Positions 1 through 8,269 of a DNA stretch of 64,000 bases are shown piece by piece (position 1 is the stretch's first letter; each line of letters starts with the position of its first letter). The notes under the pieces were generated by a model. It did not search any database and had not been told where the DNA came from. It was given only the letters and a program-made list of their open reading frames with translations. The stretch is from the NCBI GenBank assembly GCA_965219935.1, contig CBDCOU010000003.1, forward strand, positions 3,410,001-3,474,000, written 5' to 3'. The translations under genes were made by a program, and so were the position numbers. The stretch comes from Bin34 sp965219935 (lineage in GTDB: Bacteria > Chloroflexota > Anaerolineae > Caldilineales > Caldilineaceae).

Positions 1-353
1 AGACGTTCCGTTGCCGGAGGGGAGCTGTGGCTCTCCCGTGGCCACCCCCGGCGCCTCCACCGGCCGCGTTGTCACCTGTTGGGCCATGTCCGCCCTCCGA
101 TTTCTCTCTTCCGCGATGGATTATAGGCGCGGTCTGTTGGTCCACCGGTGGACGGCTGCTCGTTCCGGACGGTCTGTCGGAGGCCGGGAGTTCCACCCGC
201 CAAGGATGCTTGGCAATCCGACTGTTCATGGGTGCGGTGTTGACCGGGATCCGCCTCAGGTGTGCGCCGGCGGTTGAGGACTGCCGTGGATGCCTGAACC
301 GACGCCTAAAATTGTCCGCGCTGCCTTAGCCGGTTGCCTTGGAGAACGAGCAC
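1..353. other. No gene recognised upstream of the OLD-family gene
   Basis: Short overlapping open frames exist but none has a convincing ribosome-binding site or a recognisable protein. The end of the stretch carries the ribosome-binding site of the next gene (GGAGA about 8 bases before its ATG). No clear promoter or terminator was seen. Confidence 0.5.
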
Positions 354-2174
354 ATGAGACTGCTGCACTGGCTTGAAGTCCGCGACTTCAAGCGATTTGG
401 CGAATCGCAACGCATCAAGCTCGACCATCCATCCGTATTGATTGGCCCCAACAACAGCGGCAAGACGACGGCCCTGCAGGCCATCGCCTTGTGGTCGCAG
501 GCGGTCAAGACCTGGTACGAGAGCAAGGGGCAGGCGCCTCCTGCCCAACGGACTTCGACATCGCTCAATCGCCTGAACATCGTGGCCGTGCCTGTGCGGA
601 GGACCAGACTGTTCTGGTACAACGCAACGGTCAGGACGGATCGCACTCCGAAAGCGTTTCACATTTCCCTGGGCCTGCTGCATGAGGGGGCAGTCCGGGC
701 TGTCACCATGACATTTACCTACACACAGGACGAGCTGGTCTACTGCACACCCGATGAGGCCACGATCGGGAACCGTAAGCTGATAAAAGCCGCTGCGAAT
801 CTCAATGTCGGTCTTCTGTATCCGATGTCGGGCTTGGAAACCGAAGAACCGGTCCTGCAGCCGGGCCGCATTGATGTCCTGCTGGGACAAGGCCAGACAG
901 CACAGGTGCTGCGCAACCTGTGTCTGATGGTCTATAGGCAGTCGTCGGACGATTGGCACAGCATCGTGCAGTGGATCGGCCGGCTGTTCGAAGTGGAGCT
1001 TCAGACCCCGGAGGAGGATGTCGCGCGCGGCAGTGTTGGGTTGGTCTATCGGCAAACAGGGTCCAGAACCCCGTTCGATCTGGAACTTGCCGGTCGGGGG
1101 ATGCAACAGATGCTCCTGATCCTGGCTTATCTGTTTGCCCATCGGCGCAGTGTCCTGTTGATCGACGAACCGGACGCCCACTTGGAGATCCTGCGCCAAA
1201 AGCAGGTCTATGCCCTGTTGACCGAAATAGCGGATCAGGCCGATTCCCAAGTCATTCTGGCCACTCACTCGGAAGTGGTATTGGACGAAGCTTTTGACAC
1301 CAATGACACCGATGCCCACAACCTGACTTTCCTGTTGGGGGGCGCATCGGTTGAGCTGCCCACCGACTCAAGCGTGAGGAAGGCACTGGCCTACTTTGGT
1401 GCCGATCACTACGTACGGGCGCGCCAGACGGGGTATGTCCTGTACGTGGAAGGCCGTACGGACATCGAGATTCTGAAAGCCCTGGCCCGCAAGTTGAAGC
1501 ACCCTGTGTACGACTTGCTGGATGGCAGGATCAACTCGTACTATGTTCAAAGCAACTATCCCGAACAGAGCCTCGAGGCACGACTCGAAGGGGCCGAAGG
1601 TGGATACGGCCTGCCTGCCAGGGAGCACTACTTCACACTTCGCTCCATGTTGCCGCAATTGCAGGGCTTGGCCATTTTCGACAGCGACGGCCAAAGCAGA
1701 ACCGACTGGGAAGGTGAAGGCTTCTCAATTGCCCATTGGAGTTGCTACGAAATCGAGAATTACATTGTGACTCCCGAAGTACTCACCGCCCATGCCGAGG
1801 CCAGCGAGGTCGACGCTCCCCTGTTCGCTCCTGACAGGTCCCAAATCGAACGGGTGCTTGATGCCTTGGTGTTGGAAAAGGTGTTTGATGGCGTGGAAGC
1901 AGACTTCAATGTCTGGAAACGCATGGATTCGGATGGGGCCGGCCTGTTGTGGACGACTGCCACCAGAGCCAAGAAGCTCAGCGAGTTTGCCGAAGAGTTC
2001 TTCCGGCGGCTTGGGGCGCACCTTGGCCGGCCCATGCTGCTCCGGAAAACCGATTTGCATCGGTTGATTGAGTTTCTGGATCCCGCTTCGATCCCGTCCG
2101 AGGTCAACGACAAGCTTGACAGGATCGCGCAGTTGTTCGATGCCGCACGCGGGGAAGGTGACCAAGGAAGTTGA
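354..2174 (+). CDS. OLD-family ATPase with C-terminal TOPRIM nuclease domain
   Basis: A 606-residue protein of the overcoming-lysogenization-defect family: an ABC/SMC-like ATPase fused to a TOPRIM metal-dependent nuclease. Visible motifs are Walker A GPNNSGKTT (residues 31-39), an ABC-signature-like region around AGRGMQQMLL just before Walker B LLIDEPD (D271, E272), and a His-containing switch in ATHSEV. The TOPRIM half begins near YVLYVEGRTD (E366) and continues with the acidic FDSDG (D443, D445). Family members act in phage defence or DNA processing. No UvrD-like partner (GajB) follows, so it resembles a stand-alone class 1 OLD. The ATG at 354 is chosen for its GGAGA site; a TTG five codons upstream is possible. 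The next gene is unrelated. Family call is firm; the role is inferred. Confidence 0.88.
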   Translation: MRLLHWLEVRDFKRFGESQRIKLDHPSVLIGPNNSGKTTALQAIALWSQAVKTWYESKGQAPPAQRTSTSLNRLNIVAVPVRRTRLFWYNATVRTDRTPKAFHISLGLLHEGAVRAVTMTFTYTQDELVYCTPDEATIGNRKLIKAAANLNVGLLYPMSGLETEEPVLQPGRIDVLLGQGQTAQVLRNLCLMVYRQSSDDWHSIVQWIGRLFEVELQTPEEDVARGSVGLVYRQTGSRTPFDLELAGRGMQQMLLILAYLFAHRRSVLLIDEPDAHLEILRQKQVYALLTEIADQADSQVILATHSEVVLDEAFDTNDTDAHNLTFLLGGASVELPTDSSVRKALAYFGADHYVRARQTGYVLYVEGRTDIEILKALARKLKHPVYDLLDGRINSYYVQSNYPEQSLEARLEGAEGGYGLPAREHYFTLRSMLPQLQGLAIFDSDGQSRTDWEGEGFSIAHWSCYEIENYIVTPEVLTAHAEASEVDAPLFAPDRSQIERVLDALVLEKVFDGVEADFNVWKRMDSDGAGLLWTTATRAKKLSEFAEEFFRRLGAHLGRPMLLRKTDLHRLIEFLDPASIPSEVNDKLDRIAQLFDAARGEGDQGS

Positions 2175-2502
2175 CACAGTCGCGGGGGAAAGGGCCTGAA
2201 ACCTCCGGCGCGGTGGGGCATGGCCTTCCGAATCCGAGACAGTAGAACATCCACGCCAGTCGATGCCCACAAGGCGGAACACATGATCCCAACCGGCGGC
2301 CCGGAATCCTGCCTGCCTAATGCCGTTCATGGTCCTGTGACGACTTTGTCAATGCCCTGTCCCAGGGCTGACGAATGAACGATTGGAGGCCGTTTCCCAC
2401 TTGCCGGCCTGCCGTACGGTCTTATACTCGGGACGCATTTCCCGTAATTGTGTCCCGGTGACCATTCCAGTCCCGGGGAAGCCAACCCAAAAAAAGATAA
2501 CC
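2175..2502. other. Intergenic region before the dienelactone-hydrolase-like gene
   Basis: No gene is supported here. An in-frame TTG at 2383 could extend the next gene upstream by 40 codons, but the extra residues do not resemble a signal sequence or domain. No clear promoter or terminator was picked out. Confidence 0.4.
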
Positions 2503-3459
2503 ATGTGCCGTTCTCTCCTCCCGGGATCCCAAGATCTCACCTTCGCGGTTGCCCCCCAAGCTTTGGGGGTAAGTAAGCGTCAAGAATTGTTGGCGGCCGT
2601 TGATCAGTTTGAACACGGTCGCATTACCCGACGTGGTTTCGTGCAAAGAGCCAGTTCGCTCGTGGGTGCCGGTGCTGCTTTGGCCCTGCTGGCGGCCTGT
2701 ACCGTAACCCCACCCGAACCTCCGGCCGCTCCCGAAGGCGTAGGGTCGGAAGGCGACGAAGAAGCCTCCGCCACAGGCTTGACCACCTCCATGGTGGAAT
2801 ACGGCGAACACGATCAACAGACTCTTCAGGGTCATCTGGCACTGCCCGCATCCGGTCCGGCGCCGGCTGTGCTGGTGATTCAGGAGTGGTGGGGCCTCAA
2901 TCCGCATATCAAGGATGTCGCCAACCGCGTAGCCCAGGCGGGTTATGTCGCGCTGGCGCCGGACCTGTATCACGGGGAGGTGGCTACGGAGCCTACGGAG
3001 GCTCGCAAGCTGGCCATGGCGCTGGATCAGGCCACGGCCCTGGCGGAGCTCGACGTGGCAGCCCGGTACCTCTTGGACCTGGAAGCCACCAAGGGAACCC
3101 AGGTGGGAATCGTTGGCTTCTGCCTCGGTGGGCGAATCGCCCAGGCCTTCGCGGCCCACAATCCGCTGAATGCCGCGGCCGTTTCCTTCTACGGGACGCC
3201 TCTGTCGGACGAGGAGGCCGCACAGGTCCATGGGGCCCTGCTGGCAATCTGGGGTGCAGCGGATCAGGCCTATCCACTGCCGCGCACCGAACAACTGGAA
3301 CAGGCTTTGACGGCGGCCGGTGTACCCAACCGGCGTCTGGTGTATGAAGGGGCCGGGCACTCGTTCTTCAACGATACCCGCTCCTCCTACCATGCCGAAG
3401 CGGCCCAGGATGCCTGGCAACAGTCGTTGGAATGGTTCTCCACTTACTTGGAGACCTAA
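2503..3459 (+). CDS. Dienelactone hydrolase family protein, Tat-type lipoprotein
   Basis: An alpha/beta hydrolase of the dienelactone hydrolase (carboxymethylenebutenolidase) family, 318 residues from the ATG used here. The N-terminus has a twin-arginine motif (TRRGFV) followed by a hydrophobic stretch ending in a lipobox-like LLAAC, so the enzyme is predicted to be exported folded and lipid-anchored. The catalytic triad is visible: Cys207 in GFCLGG, Asp254 in WGAADQ and His286 in GAGHSFF. The use of cysteine as nucleophile is the hallmark of this family. Likely substrates are lactones or small esters. The start is uncertain: the RR motif lies about 40 residues in, and the ribosome-binding site at the ATG is weak, so a later TTG near 2566 is a possible alternative. 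The gene stands alone, convergent with the Vsr-type gene. Confidence 0.85.
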   Translation: MCRSLLPGSQDLTFAVAPQALGVSKRQELLAAVDQFEHGRITRRGFVQRASSLVGAGAALALLAACTVTPPEPPAAPEGVGSEGDEEASATGLTTSMVEYGEHDQQTLQGHLALPASGPAPAVLVIQEWWGLNPHIKDVANRVAQAGYVALAPDLYHGEVATEPTEARKLAMALDQATALAELDVAARYLLDLEATKGTQVGIVGFCLGGRIAQAFAAHNPLNAAAVSFYGTPLSDEEAAQVHGALLAIWGAADQAYPLPRTEQLEQALTAAGVPNRRLVYEGAGHSFFNDTRSSYHAEAAQDAWQQSLEWFSTYLET

Positions 3460-3597
3460 AAGGCGCAAGGGCCCGGGTTCGCTGTTTCCCTGCTGTGGGC
3501 GTCTTCCTGGAACTGAAATAGGGGCCGGTCGGCACGTCTGGGATCCCAACCCCTGCTTGGGACCCTTGGGGCAATCGGACTTCCGATGCAAGCACGG

Positions 3598-4155
3598 TCA
3601 AGGCATTGGTTGCGCACAGTCAAACCTTGTCGGCAGGTCTGGCCTGTGCCCGGCAACCGGACCCCAATGGGCGTGGGTGATTGTGGCGCGAGGAATGGCC
3701 GTGATCGTCCCTGGGCGGCCGTTTGACCGGTCGTTCTCCATCGAACGCATGGCTCTCAACGGCTTCAGGACGTCCAGCACCTTGGCGGTACCCTCCTCAA
3801 GTTCACACTCCCAGACGGTCAGGACCGTCCAGCCCAGTGCCAGCAGTGCGGCCCGGTTGCGCGCGTCCCTGGCCACATTGCCGTCCAGCTTGCGGTCCCA
3901 GAACTCGCGATTCGACGAGGGCCGGCTGGTCTTGGCACAGCCGTGCTGATGCCAGAAGCAGCCGTGGACGAAGACGGCCACCTTGTATTGAGCCAAGGCC
4001 AGATCGGGCTTTCCCGGCAGTGTGCGCGAGTGCAGCCGGTACCGGAAACCCGCGCGCCAGACCGCCTTCCTTACATACATCTCGGGCTTGGTGTCCCGGC
4101 TGCGTATGCGCGCCATGAGGCGCGAGCGTTCTTCGGGACTCAGCGTATCGGCCAT
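3598..4155 (-). CDS. vsr: Very short patch repair endonuclease (Vsr-type)
   Basis: A 185-residue protein whose first ~135 residues match Vsr. It starts MADTLSPEERS, then SRDTKPEMYVRKA, the metal-binding PGKPDLAL segment (catalytic Asp), and FVHGCFWHQHGC with the conserved His and Cys residues. Vsr nicks DNA 5' of T:G mismatches produced by deamination of 5-methylcytosine and is normally paired with a cytosine methyltransferase. No methyltransferase gene is visible in the window, so this is an orphan or serves one elsewhere. About 45 residues after DVLKPLRAM look unlike Vsr and may be a read-through tail. The ATG at 4155 is chosen because family homology begins there; an open frame runs 48 codons further upstream without resemblance to the family. 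Confidence 0.9.
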   Translation of the reverse strand: MADTLSPEERSRLMARIRSRDTKPEMYVRKAVWRAGFRYRLHSRTLPGKPDLALAQYKVAVFVHGCFWHQHGCAKTSRPSSNREFWDRKLDGNVARDARNRAALLALGWTVLTVWECELEEGTAKVLDVLKPLRAMRSMENDRSNGRPGTITAIPRATITHAHWGPVAGHRPDLPTRFDCAQPMP

Positions 4156-4402
4156 GCGGATTCGTTTGTCGAGTGCCTTGTCGGGGGAGCGGCAGCGCGC
4201 CCGGGATCTTGGTGGCCCCGCCGTGCTGCGCTGGCGACAGCCTGAATCCTGACACATGTCCGTCAATGCCGAAACATCGACGGTTTCCTGCATGCGCACC
4301 GGATCGGACGGCCTTCCGGCCTGTGCACCCGGTTAGGTCGGGGCTTTATACTGATTTGCTTGTCAAGCCTCTGACTTTCCGCATCAACCACAGGACTGCG
4401 CC
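4156..4402. promoter_or_regulatory. Divergent intergenic region between vsr and the catabolic operon
   Basis: The vsr gene leaves to the left and the M19 dipeptidase operon to the right, so both promoters should lie here. A TATACT hexamer at 4347-4352, about 50 bases before the GTG start of the dipeptidase, is a possible -10 box, but no good -35 partner was found. Confidence 0.35.
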
Positions 4403-5443
4403 GTGACGGCCGACACAACTTATCCCGCCATCCTGGACGGCCACAACGACACCTTGTTGCGGCTGGTGCGCGGCCAACGGCAAACGCAGTTCCATGAAGA
4501 GGGCACGGAGGGCCATCTCGACCTGCCGCGCATGCGCAAGGGCGGCATGGCCGGTGGTTTCTTCGCCATGTATACCCCGGACAAGGACTATCGGGGCGAT
4601 GCGCCCCTGCCGTCACGGGGGCAGGAAGTGCCCCAGGACTATGCCTTGGACTTCGTGCTCCGTATGTTCGCCCTCCTGCTGGACCTGGATCGGACCCTGT
4701 CCCCCGAGTTCTCCCTGGTCAGGACCGTGCCGGAGTTGCTGGAGGCCCTGGCCAATGATCACTGCCTGGCCATCGCCCACATCGAGGATGCGTCTCCGCT
4801 GGATCCGGATCTGACGCTTCTGCCCCTGTTGTACGACCTCGGCCTGCGTTCGATTGGGCCGGTCTGGAGCCGCACCAACGCCTTTGGGTATGGGGTGTCC
4901 TTCGATTTCCCCGGCTCCCCGGACCAGGGGCCGGGCCTCACGGAGCCTGGCAAGGCGCTGGTCAAGGCGTGCAACGATCTGGGGATCATGATCGACCTGT
5001 CCCACCTGAACGAAAAGGGCTTCTGGGACGTGGCCGAACTGTCGGAGGATCCGCTGGTGGCCACCCATTCCTGCGTGCACATCCTGTCCAACTCCGCCCG
5101 CAACCTGACCGACCTGCAGCTCGACGCCGTCGCCGAAACCAACGGCTTGGTGGGCATCAACTTCAACACGGGCTTCCTGCGGCCGGACGGGGCCTCCGAT
5201 ACCTCCACCTCCTTCACCGAAATCGTCAGGCACGCGGCCTATGTGGCGGATCGCATCGGCATCGACCACGTGGCCCTGGGCTCGGACTTCGACGGTGCCA
5301 CCATGCCCGGCGATCTGTCGGACTGCAGCAAGCTGCCGGCCCTCATGGCATCGCTGGAGGAAACCGGCTTCGACGCATCGGACCTGCGCAAGCTGGCCCA
5401 CGGCAACTGGATCCGCGTCCTGCAGCAAACCTGGCATCACTAA
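4403..5443 (+). CDS. Membrane dipeptidase (peptidase family M19)
   Basis: A 346-residue zinc dipeptidase of the renal dipeptidase family. Metal-ligand motifs are in the expected order: HND in ILDGHNDTL near the N-terminus, the bridging Glu in IAHIEDAS, His in DLSHLNEKGF and ATHSC, RN in NSARNLTD, and the terminal ALGSDFDG. These enzymes cleave dipeptides, often with D-residues, and related members act on N-acylated or unusual amino acid amides. Start is a GTG with a weak AGGA site. It is the first gene of a four-gene operon (gap of 21 bases to the next), which suggests its product feeds the lyase and dehydrogenase that follow. No signal peptide is seen, so it should be cytoplasmic. Confidence 0.92.
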   Translation: MTADTTYPAILDGHNDTLLRLVRGQRQTQFHEEGTEGHLDLPRMRKGGMAGGFFAMYTPDKDYRGDAPLPSRGQEVPQDYALDFVLRMFALLLDLDRTLSPEFSLVRTVPELLEALANDHCLAIAHIEDASPLDPDLTLLPLLYDLGLRSIGPVWSRTNAFGYGVSFDFPGSPDQGPGLTEPGKALVKACNDLGIMIDLSHLNEKGFWDVAELSEDPLVATHSCVHILSNSARNLTDLQLDAVAETNGLVGINFNTGFLRPDGASDTSTSFTEIVRHAAYVADRIGIDHVALGSDFDGATMPGDLSDCSKLPALMASLEETGFDASDLRKLAHGNWIRVLQQTWHH

Positions 5444-5464
5444 TTCGGGAGAAAACACACCGTT

Positions 5465-6391
5465 ATGGACTTGGCAACCCTTCTGGACAGCCTGAACAGC
5501 GTCGTCGCCATTCCCATCGTGCCCCTCAGGGGCGGGGCCGTGGACTTTGACGGCCACCGGCTGAACATCCGCTACCTGATGGAGAACAACCATCTGGACA
5601 ACGGCCGCGAACGAGTCGTCTCCGTGGCCGGCACCAGCCTGCTGCATCACCTGTGTCTCGAGGATCAGAACCGGCTCTTCGACGCCACCGGGGAAGTCAT
5701 GGGTGACGATGGCATTCTCATGAGCGCCGTGGTGCCGAACCCGCTGGCGGATGCGCGCTGCCAGATCCGCGCCCACCTGGGCCTGGCGCGCCGGCCGGAT
5801 GTGATCCTGATCATGCCCCTCACCGGGGTTTTCAGTCCGGACGGCCTCTGCCAGGGCCTGGGCGAACTCGCGGAGGAATTCAGCGGCGAGGGCGCCCGGT
5901 TCCTCTACTACCTGAGGGCCTCCCGGGATCGGGATGCCGTGCTGCAGCTGATGGCGGACTCCCCGCACTTTGTGGGCGTCAAGGTCGGCACGGATGTGGC
6001 GGATGCCGCCTACATGGCGGAGCGCGCCCCGGAGGACACGATCGTGATGTGGGGCATCGGCGACCGCAGCACGGCCGCGGCCCAAAAGGGCACCAAGGGC
6101 CATACCTCCGGCACGGCCGTGGTGGTGACCCGCACGGCGGACGAAATCAACAACGCCCAACGGGCGGGCGACTGGGACCGCGCCCTGGAGTGGGAGGCGT
6201 ACATCCAGGCGCTGGAGGACATCCGGTTTCGCAACGGACGCGCCTTCAACTACACCGCCGTGATCGAGGCCCTGAACCAGATTGGCGGCGACGTGACCGG
6301 CGGCGAAGGCGGGTTCTTCAACCCGCCCGCCGACAGCGCCCTGCAGGCGGAGGTCAAGGAAGCCATCGCGACGATGGCCCCCCTGCACTGA
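5465..6391 (+). CDS. Dihydrodipicolinate synthase (DapA)/NAL-family lyase
   Basis: A 308-residue class I aldolase-type TIM barrel of the DapA/N-acetylneuraminate lyase superfamily. The Schiff-base lysine is K173 in VGVKVGTD, and the tyrosine pair in FLYYLRAS lies where the catalytic tyrosine is expected. The usual GGTTGE-type motif is altered (VAGTSLLH), so a true DHDPS role in lysine synthesis is unlikely; aldolases of sugar acid or hydroxy-amino acid catabolism are more probable. It sits second in a tight operon with a dipeptidase, an SDR and an isomerase-like TIM barrel, arguing for a catabolic role. The substrate cannot be read from the sequence. Confidence 0.85.
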   Translation: MDLATLLDSLNSVVAIPIVPLRGGAVDFDGHRLNIRYLMENNHLDNGRERVVSVAGTSLLHHLCLEDQNRLFDATGEVMGDDGILMSAVVPNPLADARCQIRAHLGLARRPDVILIMPLTGVFSPDGLCQGLGELAEEFSGEGARFLYYLRASRDRDAVLQLMADSPHFVGVKVGTDVADAAYMAERAPEDTIVMWGIGDRSTAAAQKGTKGHTSGTAVVVTRTADEINNAQRAGDWDRALEWEAYIQALEDIRFRNGRAFNYTAVIEALNQIGGDVTGGEGGFFNPPADSALQAEVKEAIATMAPLH

Positions 6392-6428
6392 GTTCCTTCA
6401 TGGCTGCGGCCGAGGAAGCAGCGGCTTT

Positions 6429-7250
6429 ATGACAAACAACGGCAGACTGGCTGGACAGACGGCCTGGGTGACGGGGGCGGCATCCGGCATGGGAGCCGCC
6501 GTGGCGCGCCTGTTCGTTGAGGAAGGTGCCGCGGTGGCCGCGGTGGACATTCAGGCCGAATTGGGCGCGCAGGTCGCGGCCCAAATCACCGAGGCGGGCG
6601 GCACGGCCGAGTTCCACAACTGCGACGTCACCGACAGCAACGCGGTCAAGGCCAGCCTGGACAGGGCCGCGGCGTCCCTGGGACCACCCTCGATCATCGT
6701 GAACTGTGCCGGCATCGTCCATGTGGCCAAGCTGGACGAGTATCCCGAGTCGGACTGGGACCAGTTGATGGGAGTCAACCTCAAGTCGGTCTACCTGTCC
6801 GTGCGGCACAGCATGCAGTACCTGCGGCAATTCGACCGCAGCTACATGGTCAACATCGCCTCCGTGGGCAGTTTCATCGCCCAGGGAGACACGCCGGCCT
6901 ACATCGCGTCAAAGTATGCGGTCCTGGGTCTGAGCAACAACATCGCCGTGGACTACGCCCGGGACGGCCTGCGCTGCAACTGCGTCTGTCCGGGCATCAC
7001 CGACACCCCCATGCTTCGCTACCACCTCAGTACCAGTCCGGATCCGGAAGAAACGCTGGCCATGCGGCTCAAGCGGGTGCCGACCGGCGTGGTGATCACG
7101 CCGGAACAGATCGCCCGGGCCGTGCTGTACCTGAGCTGTGAGGACTCGGCCGGAATTACCGGCACCTCCCTGGTCGTGGACGGTGGCTACATCGCGCCGG
7201 CGGAGTGGGAGACCGACACCACTAGATTCATGGACAGTTCGGAGGCCTGA
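6429..7250 (+). CDS. Short-chain dehydrogenase/reductase (SDR)
   Basis: A 273-residue classical SDR. The Rossmann glycine motif is TGAASGMG near residue 16, followed by Asp in AAVDIQ, which favours NAD(H) over NADP(H). NCAG is present, and the active-site YIASK gives Tyr158 and Lys162 with an upstream Ser in ASVGSF. The C-terminal GTSLVVDGGY is typical of the family. It probably oxidises a secondary alcohol or sugar acid intermediate in the pathway encoded by this operon. It follows the DapA-like lyase by 37 bases and its stop is one base before the next ATG, so translation is likely coupled. Confidence 0.92.
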   Translation: MTNNGRLAGQTAWVTGAASGMGAAVARLFVEEGAAVAAVDIQAELGAQVAAQITEAGGTAEFHNCDVTDSNAVKASLDRAAASLGPPSIIVNCAGIVHVAKLDEYPESDWDQLMGVNLKSVYLSVRHSMQYLRQFDRSYMVNIASVGSFIAQGDTPAYIASKYAVLGLSNNIAVDYARDGLRCNCVCPGITDTPMLRYHLSTSPDPEETLAMRLKRVPTGVVITPEQIARAVLYLSCEDSAGITGTSLVVDGGYIAPAEWETDTTRFMDSSEA

Positions 7251-7251
7251 A

Positions 7252-8094
7252 ATGCGTGCCCGACTTGCCTGCGCCGACTTCACGTTCCCGCTGTTGGAGC
7301 ACCATGCCTCCCTGCAGCTGATTCAGTTGATGGGTTTCCAGGGTGTGGACATTGGACTCTTCGAAGGCCGGTCCCACATCCAGCCGTCCGGGGAATTTGC
7401 GGATCCGGTGGCCTCGGGCCAGCGTCTGGAGCGCAGGTTGTCGAATCTGGGCCTGGAAGTTGCGGACATCTTCCTGCAACTGGACCTGGACTTTGTGCCG
7501 TTCGCCATCAACCAGCCGGACGACACCCGTCGGCTGCATGCCCGCGAACAGTTCCTGAGGGCACTGGACTATGCCGCCGCCTGCGGCAGCCGGCATGTCA
7601 CCGCGCTGCCGGGCGTGCGCTTCCCGGAGGAATCGCACCGGGACTCCCTGGACCGGGCCAAGGAGGAGTTGGCCTGGCGCGTGGAACGGGCACAGCGGCT
7701 GCGGCTGGAGTTCAGCATCGAACCGCACGTGGGTTCAATCGTCGACACACCGCGCAAGGCCCGGGCCCTGGCCCGGGGCGTGGACGGCCTGACCCTGACC
7801 CTGGACTATACCCATTTCACCCGGCAGGGTGTGCCCGACGAGGAGATCGAGCCTCTGGTGGAACATGCCAGCCACTTCCACTTCCGCGGCGCGCGCCAGG
7901 ATCGCCTGCAGGCGTCCATGGCGGAGAACACAATCGACTACGAACGGGTTTTGACGCGCATGGAGGAGGTCGGCTATCCGGGCTGGCATGCGGTGGAGTA
8001 TGTGTGGAGCGACTGGGAGCACTGCAACGAGTGCGACAACGTGTCGGAAACCATCATCCTGCGGGATCTGATCCGCAGCCACTGCACACGGTGA
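7252..8094 (+). CDS. Sugar phosphate isomerase/epimerase-like TIM barrel
   Basis: A 280-residue protein of the xylose-isomerase-like TIM-barrel superfamily. It has the family layout: MGFQGVDIGLFEG early, FSIEPHVGSIVD with a putative metal-binding Glu, LDYTHFTRQG with Asp/His, HFHFRGARQD with His/Arg, and a late Glu in HAVEYVW. These residues usually bind a divalent metal and support keto-aldo isomerisation or epimerisation. It is the last gene of the four-gene operon and starts one base after the SDR stop; an upstream in-frame extension would run through the SDR gene and is rejected. The exact substrate is unknown. Confidence 0.87.
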   Translation: MRARLACADFTFPLLEHHASLQLIQLMGFQGVDIGLFEGRSHIQPSGEFADPVASGQRLERRLSNLGLEVADIFLQLDLDFVPFAINQPDDTRRLHAREQFLRALDYAAACGSRHVTALPGVRFPEESHRDSLDRAKEELAWRVERAQRLRLEFSIEPHVGSIVDTPRKARALARGVDGLTLTLDYTHFTRQGVPDEEIEPLVEHASHFHFRGARQDRLQASMAENTIDYERVLTRMEEVGYPGWHAVEYVWSDWEHCNECDNVSETIILRDLIRSHCTR

Positions 8095-8269
8095 CGCGCC
8101 GCAAGGCCTGGTAGGCCTCGACAGCCCAAGGGGCGCAAATCCAAGACCTCCACGGCATCGAGTGTCCAGTCGGCTCGACGCCGGGTCGCGCCCGGCGTGT
8201 CGGGCACATGGGTCTACAAGGTCTGCGGGATGCGCTCCCCGCCTCCGGCGTCCTCGCTGGACGCCACTC

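Noticed and set aside
3598..4299. Longer Vsr start at 4299
   Set aside because: The added 48 residues do not resemble Vsr, and family homology begins at the ATG at 4155.
4613..6388. 591-codon frame antisense to the dipeptidase and lyase genes
   Set aside because: It is a GC-driven shadow of well-supported genes on the plus strand, with no recognisable domain.
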